A DNA stretch of 64,000 nt from Rotaria macrura (Eukaryota; Rotifera; Eurotatoria; Philodinida; Philodinidae), in NCBI GenBank assembly GCA_900239685.1, contig OENT01000104.1, positions 150,826-214,825 of the forward strand. The letters run 5' to 3'. A program made the translations under genes and the position numbers. Shown here one piece after another: positions 37,019 through 48,842 of this stretch (positions are counted from its first letter, which is position 1; each line of letters opens with the position of its first letter). The notes beneath the pieces are model-generated. The model was not told the DNA's origin. It ran no database searches and saw only the letters and a list, made by a program, of their open reading frames with translations.

Positions 37019-40000
37019 TGGTTAAAAGCTCATGAAGAACGTTTCATTTTGTATTTATCTATTTTATAAATGTTCCATTGTCGTAGAATGTTAATAATGA
37101 AGTGAGGTCATTGTTCGAAAAAAAAAACTTATTGAAAATCATACGATAAGAACTACAATATTTTTCATTTGACGTCGGCATGTTGCTTATGAATTACGTG
37201 TAAACAAACCGAACATAGAATAAAGAATTGATTATAGAAGTGATTCATTTCGATTAGTATTCCGTGGCGAGAAAATTGTATAAAAAAACTTTCATTGCAC
37301 CTGATACTTTACGATGACGTTTTCTTTGAAGCTTCATTTTCATTACTTTGATGTGAAAAATTAATTTAAATGGAAACCGTAGAGTTCTTGTTCGACTTCA
37401 AATTCGATCGAATGGACTATCTAAAATGATTTTTGTCATCGAAACTCTTGTCAGATGGAGCTTACCAAAAAATTCTAAACAAGTTTGCAAGGGATTGCTT
37501 CAATCGATATTTGCGTTCAATCACTTTCGTTTCATAAAGTTTTGATTTTCACCAAAAATTTAAGAAATAGAATCTGCATATAAAATTTTTCTTATGAATA
37601 AACTGCACGACGCACAGCTGAAACTTTTAGGGCATATTAAAAATCACCCGATTAATGCATATAAATATAAGCGACAGCTAAGTGGAAGTTTAATGGTAAA
37701 GTAAGATACGAACAGGAATCCTTATCAGAGGGAACCTTTTAATTTCGATTAGTTGTTTGAATTTGAATGCCAATCAATATTCTGGTAAACATTCGAAAAA
37801 ATTTTTAATTCATGTTAAGATGCGATCATATGGTACACACCTTTTTTTGTAAATTCGAGGTTCTTTTTGACAGCAACGTTGTTTTCAAAAATTTTTCTAA
37901 AAATTGACACAGAGAGAGAGCAAAATGGTATTAACCTTCATAACACACTTGAAATATTTTGAGGAACGTCCCTTGAAGAAAACGGATCTTCGAAAAAATA
38001 CTTTGTGCTAAATAATTTTCGAATACAAGTCAACGTCTTTCAAGCTGCATATCTCGGATAAAAATTTTAAAACCTAAAGAATGACGATAGAAATACTAAT
38101 CTTTGTGGATTTTCTAGATGGATGCGTCAACTTTCAGAACGGAACTCAAACACTTATATTCATCTTTAGAATTTTCAAAGCTTTTAATATTGCACCAGAT
38201 AGTGTCGAACAAATGCACCAGAGTAAATTCTCCTCTGTGTATGTTCTCGATGTCTCTATTGATATTCATTGCAAAGATATCATGTTTTTTTCTGAAACAT
38301 TCGCTTCAGAATAGAGTCTTTTTTTCTAATAATTTCTGTACAATGTCTAATTAGCAACACAGAGTCTAGTCAATGTTACTCTGATTGTAGATAGTAGTTG
38401 AAGTCGATTAGTTTCAATTTGGTAGCCTAGCAGGAATGAGTTTCGAATCTGTTATGATACACTCTTCATGTATGTGAAGAGCCCAAGCGTAAATAATTCT
38501 TGGAGAAAACAAATAGACGTATCTATCTGATCTAGAGTTGTTTTTGCTTAAACCCAGTGAAAAATATTCACTGATTTCAATCGGATTTTTCTGCACCATA
38601 ATCAAAATTAAAATCGATTGATAATTTTGATTATCCTTGATCATAAGGTAACCATTATTTAATATTGTTACTTATCCCATGTGAAATTTTCTGATTGAAA
38701 TCGGATTATTCTGCAGCGAAATCAAGATTACAAATCGATTAGTAATTTCGATTTTGCTGCAGAATAATCCGATTTCAATCAGAAAATTTCACATGGGATA
38801 AGTAACAATATTAAATAATGGTTACCTTATGATCAAGGATAATCAAAATTATCAATCGATTTTAATTTTGATTATGGTGCAGAAAAATCCGGTTGAAATC
38901 AGTGAATATTTTTCACAGGGAAGTGTGATAAAGCGTACGTAGGACGTATAAAAACTAACCTTCGAAACTTGGTTAATGAAAACTGTCACTTCTAACGGCT
39001 CACAATTAGGTAATCGATATTTTAAGTAGATTTGATCAAGCTGCTAGTAAAAAAACAATTCTTGGTCAGATAGATACGTCTGTTTGTTTTCTCCAAGAAT
39101 TATATACGCTGGTTCTTCACATGAAGAGTTTATTATCACAGATTCGAAACTCATTCCTGGTTAGTTTCCAAAATTGAAACTAATCGACTGTTACTATTAT
39201 CTACAGTCAGAGTAAGACTGACTAGACTTTGAGTTAGTAATTAGAAAATGTCCAGAAATTATCAGGAAAGAAACTCCTTTATGAAGCAAATCTTTCAGCA
39301 GAAACGACAATGACTTTGAAATGAATATCAGTGCAGACATGGAGAAAATACACAGAGTATTCAATTTGGTGCTTCACCCATCGTTAGTGAAAAGGCTATC
39401 GAGTTCGGTTGAAGAAATTTGTAACTATTTTCTCTGAAAGCTTACAGCTGAACAGTTAATTTACCTGATACTTTGATGTTTAGATAAGACGATTTACAAC
39501 ACAAACTTAATTCAAAGCAAAACAGTCAACTATTCATTTATTGTCTCTCGGAAAATTTACTTCTTCATAGTCTGCTTTTTATATCTTTCAACATATATAA
39601 GTATGTGATCATATTCGTGATGTAGTAATTGTAATTCCAATACTTGGCTTCTGATGAAGATCGATTTTCGAGAATCATTGAATGCTTTCAGATTTCCAAT
39701 GAAATCTTAGTTGCTTAGAAATTGTGTCAAGACCAATGCTCATTAGAACCAATTGTTATGATTCGAATTTATGTATCTCTGAATCATTGTCGAATTGTAT
39801 CGTACTCTAGTAGAATCTTCACTCATTAGGAAACTAACTTTGGATTTCGCTGTCATCTTTGTTCAGAAAGTTGCTGTTGACATATTTTGTTCAAGCTATG
39901 TCACAAATGTGAAACAATCAACCATTCATCAGATTGTTTCGACAAGAATTTTTAACGCTTCATTGAAATCGCATGTAAAGATGCTCAACTCAAATACAAA

Positions 40001-40267
40001 AGTCGAAAGAAGATCAAGAACTTTCTAGATACGTTGTGATGACATCTGTCGGCAATCATCTATATTGGTTCGTCAAGAATAAACTATGGATTTAACCGTT
40101 CCGGAGTTTGTAAGATACTATACAATAACAGCTCATCCATTCAATGCATACGTGTCAAGTTGATTCATTTCGTCATGTATTTCAAACTTATTAATTTAAT
40201 AACTTCAATAAGATATTAATACGAAAATCTAGAATTCAAAGTCACATATTAACTGTTGAAATCAACC
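37019..40267. other. intergenic region dominated by a large inverted duplication
   Basis: No gene is supported. The inverted structure at 38211-39390 is listed separately. Short frames within it encode nothing recognised. Confidence 0.5.
38211..39390. repeat. inverted duplication around a 360-bp near-perfect palindrome
   Basis: The core 38557-38916 is symmetric about 38736/38737 (..atcgat..) with no spacer. Arms of 180 nt pair with one mismatch plus a few near the centre. Outside the core the two flanks remain complementary but more diverged (I judge about 75-80%): the left agacgtatctatctgat and right atcagatagatacgtct blocks, gtctagtca../..tgactagac, and out to the caccagag / ttggtg blocks at about 38211 and 39390. 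The right arm has about 120 nt extra at 38917-39064. No clear target duplication or transposase was found. It could be a foldback element or a local inverted duplication homogenised at its centre. Confidence 0.85.
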
Positions 40268-40932
40268 ATGCCAATACAATTGTCAGATTTCCAAAGTAAA
40301 ATAAAACGGAAGAAGTTTCATTCATATAATCAGCAATGATTTTTCTGTCTGAATAGAGATCGGTCTCGGTCTGTCAATATTTGGTGTTGGTTTTATTTTT
40401 CTGGGTATGATTTTTTTATTTGATAAAGGTTTACTTGCAGTTGGGAATGTAAGATGAATTTCATTAACAATGTATTTTATTTGATCCTAGCATGTTTTTA
40501 CTAGATTTTATTCCTCGCTGGTTTAAGTATGATTATTGGATTTGAACGCACACTAAGATTTTTCTTCCAACGTACAAAAATAAAAGCTACTATACTTTTT
40601 TTTGGTGGTATTTCAATCGTTTTATTTGGCTGGCCATTAATTGGTATGATTCTTGAACTATATGGATTTTTTCTTCTATTTGGGTTAGTTCAATTTGTTC
40701 TTGTCCCGTTGATTTATTAAAATAAAATTTTCTTTCTTACAGTGGTTTCATTCCTATTGCGATTAATTTTCTTCGACGTGTGCCACTCATTGGTTCAATT
40801 CTATTATTGCCTGGAATTAGACAAGTTAGTATAAATCTTGTTGTTATCATAAGCAGCAGCATACATAAATGTAATTTTGTTTCACATTTTTAGGTTGTTG
40901 ATAGATTATGTGAAAGTAGATCAATGGTATAA
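40268..40932 (+). CDS. GOLT1B: vesicle transport protein GOT1 (Golgi transport 1)
   Basis: Exons 40268-40295, 40357-40448, 40505-40683, 40743-40824, 40894-40932 (420 nt, 139 aa; the human protein is 138). The translation follows GOLT1B almost residue for residue in pattern: MPIQLSDFQKIGLGLSIFG, LFDKGLLAVGN, IIGFERTLRFFFQR, GWPLIGMILELYGFFLLF, FLRRVPLIGSILLLPGIRQ, ending RSMV. There are four hydrophobic helices. Family knowledge: Got1/Sft2-type small membrane proteins act in ER-Golgi and intra-Golgi vesicle fusion. All phases agree (1, 0, 2, 0). Introns are 56-70 nt. Confidence 0.96.
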
Positions 40933-42461
40933 TGACGATTGAACATTGTTTTTTGTTAGTTTCAATTCATTTTAACAATGGTTTTTTCGTACTTCAACAT
41001 TTGTTCTTATTGTTTGTGTGCGTGTTGGGTATTGTTAAGAGAAAAAGAAACAATGATAAACTTGAAAGAATCGACCAAATATGCATCTATATAGTTTCTT
41101 TTATCAAGAAATTTGCACACACGAGAGTTTTTATTCTTGCTTTTAGATGATGTATGGAAAGTAGTGGTTCTATTATTCATGAATATTAGAGTAGAAAAAT
41201 CATGATTGTTCAATATGGTTTACAATCGTTATTACGAAATAGTAAGCCGGTTTTGATTTGATTGAATACTCAAATTACTAGTCATTCAATCAATTTGAAT
41301 TCATCGAATCAAATGAACATAAAGTCGAATTTTTAATATAATGATTGTGATACAAATTATTTCGAAAATTTTTCTAAATCAACGTGTCAAGTATTATGAT
41401 GATTTGCTTTCTATCTACTATTTTTTTATGAAGAATACACTAATTTTCCCTATTAACACAATGTTAGCCATATGAAAAAATCCTCTACTCCTGTGTTGAT
41501 GATTAAAGGATGGATTGATTTAACTAAATTATTAAATATATTGAGTGAATTACAGCGTCAAATATGAAAGTCATACTGAAAATTCTAGCATTACTTCGTT
41601 TCTATGATGAGTTCAGCATTGATGAGGGGTAAGTTTTATAGTCATACGTCATGATTATATATGAACGTATATGTATATAAGCATATGAGTTAAAATTCTA
41701 GCGAACAACAAATAGATCATGATTTCTCAAGGTTAAATGTAAATGACGAATGAAATCATTGTAGAATAACATTATCAGCCGATTTCGTATTAAAAGTTTT
41801 TACTTTCAAATCGAATCAGATTTTTATCGAAAGAGAATATCTATGAAAGACATTCAACTAGAGAAAGCCTCTGCCATGACTAGACGGAAGTGGAATGGAT
41901 CTAATATCAAGTAATAGTCATGAAAATATTTGTCATTTTTCAAAGTATATTAGTTTTGTTTTACAATCTTGGTAAAAGACAAGTGTATCGTAATTCTCTC
42001 AGGAATCAACTAGAGATAATTGTATAGGGTCAATTAACTCATTCGGCTAGTGTAAAATTAAAACGTTTTTCAAGACGCAATGAAGATTTCGAAAGATATG
42101 TATTACGCAGGATGCAAGGAATAGAAAAAAAATCAACCTTGAAATTTTTGAAATATCACATATATAGGTATATATATATTGAGGTTAAATAAGTACAGAA
42201 CCGGGAACGCTTCATATTCAATACAAAATAGACTCACATTCAAAAAATACTTTCGAAACGCGGTATTCGACACGCAGTAAACAGGATCTAACTATACCGA
42301 TCAAAAAAGTTAATGAAAATAATATTTTAACCTGAACATCTTTGATGGGTAACCACTGATTTCAGTTAGTTTCACACATGCAATATCTCTACAAGAGATC
42401 TATTTCTTAACTTTCTCCAAGTTTTATCTATATCGTCATTTTCCTATGTAATTATCTACAG
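40933..42461. other. intergenic or 5' region of SLC30A9
   Basis: No ORF is supported. The first coding exon of SLC30A9, with its start codon, should lie here or immediately 3', but I could not identify it. Confidence 0.4.
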
Positions 42462-45400
42462 TTCATCTACCATCAAAAAGAACATCTATTATATTTAAAT
42501 ATACTGCTCAGCACAAAATTATTCGTATTTTTTCATCGTGGTAAGCAAACGTCTTCATGTTCAAAGCAAGGATGATGTTTGTTTGTTTCTTTTTTCTTTA
42601 TTATTCTTTGCAGTTCACTATATCATTCTCGATATGATCTATTATTTCTACACAATGACCATATTCTATCAAAACGTGCACAATCTAGTTCAACACCAAC
42701 TTCAGATCCGACTAGTAATCAACCAGTTCCAACAGATAAAAATATGTCTTCAATAACAGCTCTATTAAAAGGTTTGCTTTTCATCATACGATCGACGAAT
42801 ATTCTATGTTCATTTTAGTTCGTACACGTAAAACAAACGTTGACGATGTTACTGAGAGTTATACCGAGAATAAATTGATTACAGCTGTACGAGCTATGCA
42901 TGAATATTTATTAAAACCATCGTGAGTTTCGTTGAAACTGACGGAAACATATTTTTATATTCAAATCTGTTTCGTAGAGACTTAGAACCATTGCAACAAT
43001 ATAAAACACGTTCACCTTATACAGATGTTGCTGATAGTTCACGAATGCTAACAGTTTATCGACGTGGCGACGTCGAAAAACGGTATACATGGATGAAAAA
43101 AAATTGAAAAACTAATTCATTACTATTGCTTTTTATTGTTTTTATACTAGGGCATATGAAGTATGGGGAAGTCCTGAAATTTTACAGAAAGAAAAAGCTA
43201 AGCGAGCCAAAGCATTACAAGATGAAGATGAAGGTATTTATTTTAAATAAAACATAACGATGACTTAGGGCCTACTAGAATAATTAGAGAAATTACTTCA
43301 CTGACGTATATATCAAGAATATAGATGCTTTGCCGTTTTTTATACATGCACTAGTAATGAAAATAGGCACGTGAATTTCATCGTTCTGCAGCTTATAGCA
43401 TAATAAACAAATGTCGATAAGAATTGTGTTCTATGATGTAGTATGATAGTAATATTTGAAGATACTTCATCTCGTGACCGAGCATATTTTTCAAACTACT
43501 GTTTTATATCTGAAGTAGGGTCATTGCTTTGAATATGTATTGAAATGCAAAAATTGTTGTTCAATCTCAGAAATTTCAAGATGTACTCAACTCTTCTGCA
43601 CTAAAATACTGAAAAGTGTAATATCGAACAAATGTTTTCTGTCTATGGTAAATCACGTTTAGGAAATTTACATGACAGTACATTATGCTGTTCGTTTTTA
43701 TCATAGCTCTCAGGAAAAACAGTTCGCTGTATCAACACTTTTTTAGAAAAATTCCAATCTAATGATTTTCGCATCTGACAGATAAAAAATGATAATCAAT
43801 TGTAGAAGTGTCGGCTATCTGTAAAATATTTTCAGCTCAGTCGTACATAACGTCATTGATGAACATTCAACTAATGATGATTTGAATACTTGTCAGGTGA
43901 TAGCTTCTAAGGTGACCAACTTGATGAATATGGTCTATTGATTGTGAAAATTTCACAGTCTTCCGGTGAATTAATTCTTTTTCAGACATCATCGAACAGA
44001 TTATATCCGTAAGATACATGAAATCTTATGTTATACTTTTTTTTTATCGAATATTCAAAACAACGCTTGTAAATGATTTGCTTGTTTTTATTCAAGAGTA
44101 AAAACAACGAGATGATTTCGAACTTGAATATCTGCACAATTTTTTTATGATGAAATTTCGATCTTTAAGTCACAAACACACTTTCTTGAATTTTACGTGC
44201 ACAGTTCTAATGCTTATTTCATCATTAGAATCTTTACTGTAAACACTTGAGAAAATAAACGGATGAGAAAAAAGTTTCATGATCAGATTATTTTTACTAT
44301 AGTTAAATTATTTTCACAATCATGCTAAATTCATTTTGAAAAACATGAAACTAATGTAAGAAATCAAATGTTAGCATGCCATTCGATAGTTGTTTATCTC
44401 TTCTTATTCAAGGTACAATTCACAAATTTCTATTGTCTTTCGAGTGAAGTTCTTAAAAAATCATTCTACATTGTTTTGTTTTCTTTGAAAATGTGATTCG
44501 TGATATTGTCACACATTATACGACAAATGTCTCATCGAAATTTCTTAACTGTGATACTAATTAGTTAAGGACAGAGTGTTTATACATTATTTCTATACGA
44601 CATTGAAGTATTCTTTGGTGTATGCCCTAACTATTTTCAAACGTAACATTATTTTTCTTCTGTTTCCATCTAGCTACGTTCAGTTTAAATAAATCCATTA
44701 AAGAATATCAAAAACGTTTATCGTTGTTGGAAAATGCATCATTTGATAATCGAAAATCAGTAAATGAAAAGCGTTCTTGTCAAGTAATATAATCTTTATT
44801 ATTTATCTAGGTTAAAAAAACTATTCTTACAACTGGCAGTGGGAAAGTAGTTATTGCAGCCGTTCTTGTGTACGAAAGAATTTTTTATTATTCAAGGAAA
44901 AGTTTCTTATTTATTTGAATTATACTAGTAATGCAACAAATGCTGTCGTGAAGACTATCGGTTGGTTATTTACCGGTTCTGCTTCATTATTTTCTGAAGC
45001 TGTTCATTCCATTGCTGATACATTTAATCAACTTATATTGACATTTGGTTTATGGCAATCCATTAAGAAACCTAATCCCGAACATCCGTAACTACTAATC
45101 AATTTTTGTTTATCGAGAATTCGTTATTTTGTTGTCAAATTTAGTTATGGCTATTCGAATATGACCTATATATCATCACTCATCAGTGGTGTTGGAATAT
45201 TTTGTTTTGGTACAGGCCTCGCTTGGTATCATGGTGTGTTAGTCTTATTACATCCACAGGAAATGCAATCTATATTTTGGGTAAAGAGAATGGACATAAA
45301 AATTTGACTGTTTCGTTTGCAATGTACTTTTCCAGGGTTTAGCACTACTCAGTGGTTCTTTAATATCGGAAGGAGGTTTGATTATTTGATCGGATTTTAT

Positions 45401-46369
45401 ATTTAATTGAGATTTTTCCGTTCTTTTATTCGTAGCAACACTCTATATGGCTTTTAATGAAATCCGAGCATCCGCTAAAGATACTGGCATGAAATTCTGG
45501 GAATACGGTATTTAAATATGCTTTTTTAAAATCTCATTGCATCAATTGCAAATTTTTATTATTATTCTGATTTATGATAGTTGGTCAAGGATATAAACCA
45601 AATGTAAATGTTGTTTTATTGGAAGATTTAGCAGCCGTTTTAGGTGTTTGTGTTGCTGCAACAGCTATGGGCCTCTCACTTTATCTGCAGTCACCTATTC
45701 CCGATGCTATTGGATCGTTGATTATTGGCTGTATTTTAGGTAGCGTTGCTTCGTTCATTATTTATTCTAATACAGCTGCACTTGTTGGACGGTAAGTTAA
45801 AACGATTAGACAATAATACTTTTAATTGTTCATCGTTCAAGATCTATTCATCCTAATCAGATCGAAGCTATTAATAATGATTTAGAAAATGATCGAATGG
45901 TTCGGTAAATGATTTATTGCATATTAGATCGAAATAGGTGATTTAATTTGATTTTAGCGCTTTGTATGATATCAAAGCAACAGATATGGGCTCACAATCA
46001 GTTATGTTTAAAGCTGAAGTTGATATTGACGGAAGAGAAATAACTCGATCGTATTTAGAAAGACTCGACATCGAACTTATTCTTAAAGTTTGAAGAACAA
46101 GAAAAAAAAGATGATTTCGATTTCAAATTTATGATTTTCTATCTTTTTTAAAGGAAATACAAAAAATCGATACCATTGAATCCGTTGAACTGTTTATTCT
46201 TAAACATGGAGAAAATGTTGTCGACAGAGTTGGAGCAGAAATTGATCGAATTGAACGGAATCTTCGAGTAAGATTCTATTAGTTGATGATTTATTGTTAT
46301 TGAGTATGCTTTTTCTTTTGCTAGAAAAAGCATCCATATTTGCGACATGTCGATTTGGAAGTTCTCTAG
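42462..46369 (+). CDS. SLC30A9: SLC30A9 (ZnT9) mitochondrial zinc transporter; start codon not found
   Basis: Exons: 42462-42540 (tentative), 42614-42771, 42819-42921, 42978-43082, 43151-43233, 44674-44783, 44811-44869, 44929-45087, 45145-45280, 45336-45375, 45436-45507, 45581-45791, 45842-45904, 45958-46087, 46154-46267, 46325-46369; about 555 aa (human 568). The N-terminal part is basic and Ser-rich like a mitochondrial presequence (KRTSIIFKY..). Then comes the family's DNA-binding-like module (ENKLITAVRAMHEYLLKPSDL, EVWGSPEIL) and the cation-diffusion-facilitator core with SEAVHSIADTFNQ (HxxxD zinc site), YGYSNMTYISSLISGVGIF, VVLLEDLAAVLGV and the C-terminal domain to HVDLEVL. Family knowledge: ZnT9 exports zinc from mitochondria. 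The 79-nt first exon leaves phase 1 open, so a short start exon is still missing upstream. Intron 5 is 1440 bp; the rest are mostly 50-80 nt. Confidence 0.93.
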
Positions 46370-48842
46370 CATACAATGCGTCTATTTTAGATCCACTTTT
46401 TCATGTATTCAATCCTTTCTTTCATGTAAATATACATTATATACAAGCATATATATATATATATAAATACTCATGACATGAGAATATTGTACGAAGTTCT
46501 CAATGTATTCGATAATGTAATTCTACTTAGTTGATAATGGAACAACTTCTACCGATAGAGTAGTGTTTCAGCAAGAGTTCACATTTGTCAGTTATGTGTC
46601 ATTCTTATGCAGAATGGGGTAAGTAGAATACACACTGAGGCCTTTCATCGATTGCTTCTTTTATTAACAAACTTTTTGGAATAAGAAGAATTAATTTTGT
46701 GCAAAAGTATTTTATCTCGAATTTTCAATAGAAAAACAGTGATCATCAAGAGGAAGAAGTGAGAAATCAGATAAGACGACAAACTATGATCAAGCATAGT
46801 TTTTGTTCGTATTGAAATCCCAATATGAAAATTTCCAACATAATATTGTTTTCTCCAAGATATGCTATTTTGACAACAAAGGATAGATCATTCACCATCC
46901 AATGTACTCTATAATCTGACAAATAAATTTCTCGAAATGATAAATGTGCATTTCAAATAGAAAATATTTACATAATCCGGATTCGAATGCGCTATAAAGT
47001 GTTTGTGTTCTTAGTCAATTACTACAGACATACCATACCTGTAAAAGCATATCTTTACACAGAGGATATGACAACAGAAAAAAAAATTATTTTGAAAAGT
47101 CAGTTCAAAACTTCGATCACAGATTTTTGTGTCAATTATATGAGACTAATCAGATCCCAATTCAAATCTTAAAGTAATATTATTGTAATAGAATATCGTT
47201 TGCATCATTTATAAAAACTAGCGAATTTCTTTCTATTGTTGTAGAGTAATGGTAAATCAAAAGACTTAAAACTTTCACGATTAATTACTATCGTTAAGAT
47301 CATTCTCTATAGCCATTTACAAGTGGAATGTTTTTAAGAACTCAAATAATCATTCAAAAACTATCTTTCGAACCATAACCTATTGACATGAACTCTTTTC
47401 CTCGAGTTATCCATAGTTTATGTGGACTTGATAGATTCGTACAGTCTTGACTTTGAAATGATGTCTTTCAAATACTTTTCAGTTAGTTTGTTTCACTTGA
47501 GAAAAAGTTAGAAATTTTTTCTTAGTCTTGTTAGGTAACACGAAAGTTCTCGTTGAATGACATAACAGTAAACTCATTGAGATCACTTTCATATAGAGTG
47601 ACATTCATTCAAAATCCTTTATTTAATAAGTATTGTTATCAATGATGTTTTCAATTCTAGTTCTTTATCGCGCATGGTAATCAACTTGTTCAATACTGAT
47701 TTCATACTATGTATAAACTATATTTAATTGAACTTTTCGCATCACTCTTTAATTGGTTTTCTTTCGTAATCTCGAACTAGCGATCAATATTTTGCTTGAT
47801 ATTTCTATTTTAGTGATAGTATATGCATAAAACAACACATGTTCTTGCTTAAATCTTAACAGATAAATATCATGATTTAATGGATTGAATTGTACATACA
47901 TTGTTCATGATTTAAATTTACTTTATGTTTCTCGTAATCTATTGCTTTGTTTAATATGATCTATTGAAGATACACATAGAAACCAATCGATCATCATAAA
48001 TGAACTTTTATAAATGTAATATATTGAACGCTAACTTAGGATTTCTTTAAATGTTTTCTTTGTTTGCATTTATTTGTTACAGGCAATCACTTTTTCCTAA
48101 CTCATGTATACAAGATAAGTTTTATAATAAATGTGTTTCTACCACATTCATCTTTCCATAGGGAAGCACATTGATCTAACACGATAGAAACGATTTTAAT
48201 ATATTTATTATTTATTAGTTTTTAAAGTTTGATTTTTTAACAGTTCTATAACGTATTTCTTCTAATGTACATACATTTGTTTGTGTTTAATATTTTACAT
48301 TTTACTTCTTTTGAATGATAACATTTCATCTCACTTAAGTATTATTAATTATATACTATTGAATCATTTCAGTTAGTAGCAGTATTGTATTGGTTCGCTC
48401 AATTACATATTCTTTTTCTATGTAGGCAGAGATTTTCTCAATATTCAAAAAAATGATATTCTAGCGTCAACTTCCAAAAATAGCTATTTGAATTCATGTC
48501 CAAGTTGATGAAGAGGTACTTTTCTGACTAGAACATAGAGTTCCTTGAAATTGTTTACTTCGAAACATGGTTCGAAGTGTGGATGTAGTTATGGTCCTCG
48601 ATTGACAAATACACAAGAATCCAAACTCAGAACTCGACTCTTTGATTGTATTTTAGTGCATCAAATTTTCTAAGGAGTCTTCGAATAAATGATGAAGATG
48701 GCTTAAGAACTTTTATCTTTCTCTAGGATAAATTTTGTAAAATTTTTCTTTGTTACAAATAGTATCACTCTAAAATTGATGTCATACTCTTCCATTTGAA
48801 ATCAGCCTAATTTTATTTTTCAATAATTCGAACAAAAATGAA
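46370..48842. other. intergenic between convergent SLC30A9 and MRPL45
   Basis: 2.5 kb of AT-rich sequence with an AT-repeat at about 46449. Nothing else is recognised; both neighbouring genes end here. Confidence 0.5.

Noticed and set aside
38081..38354. two overlapping plus-strand frames (77 and 78 codons) in the left arm of the inverted duplication
   Set aside because: The diverged right-arm copy does not preserve either frame, so there is no sign of protein-level constraint.
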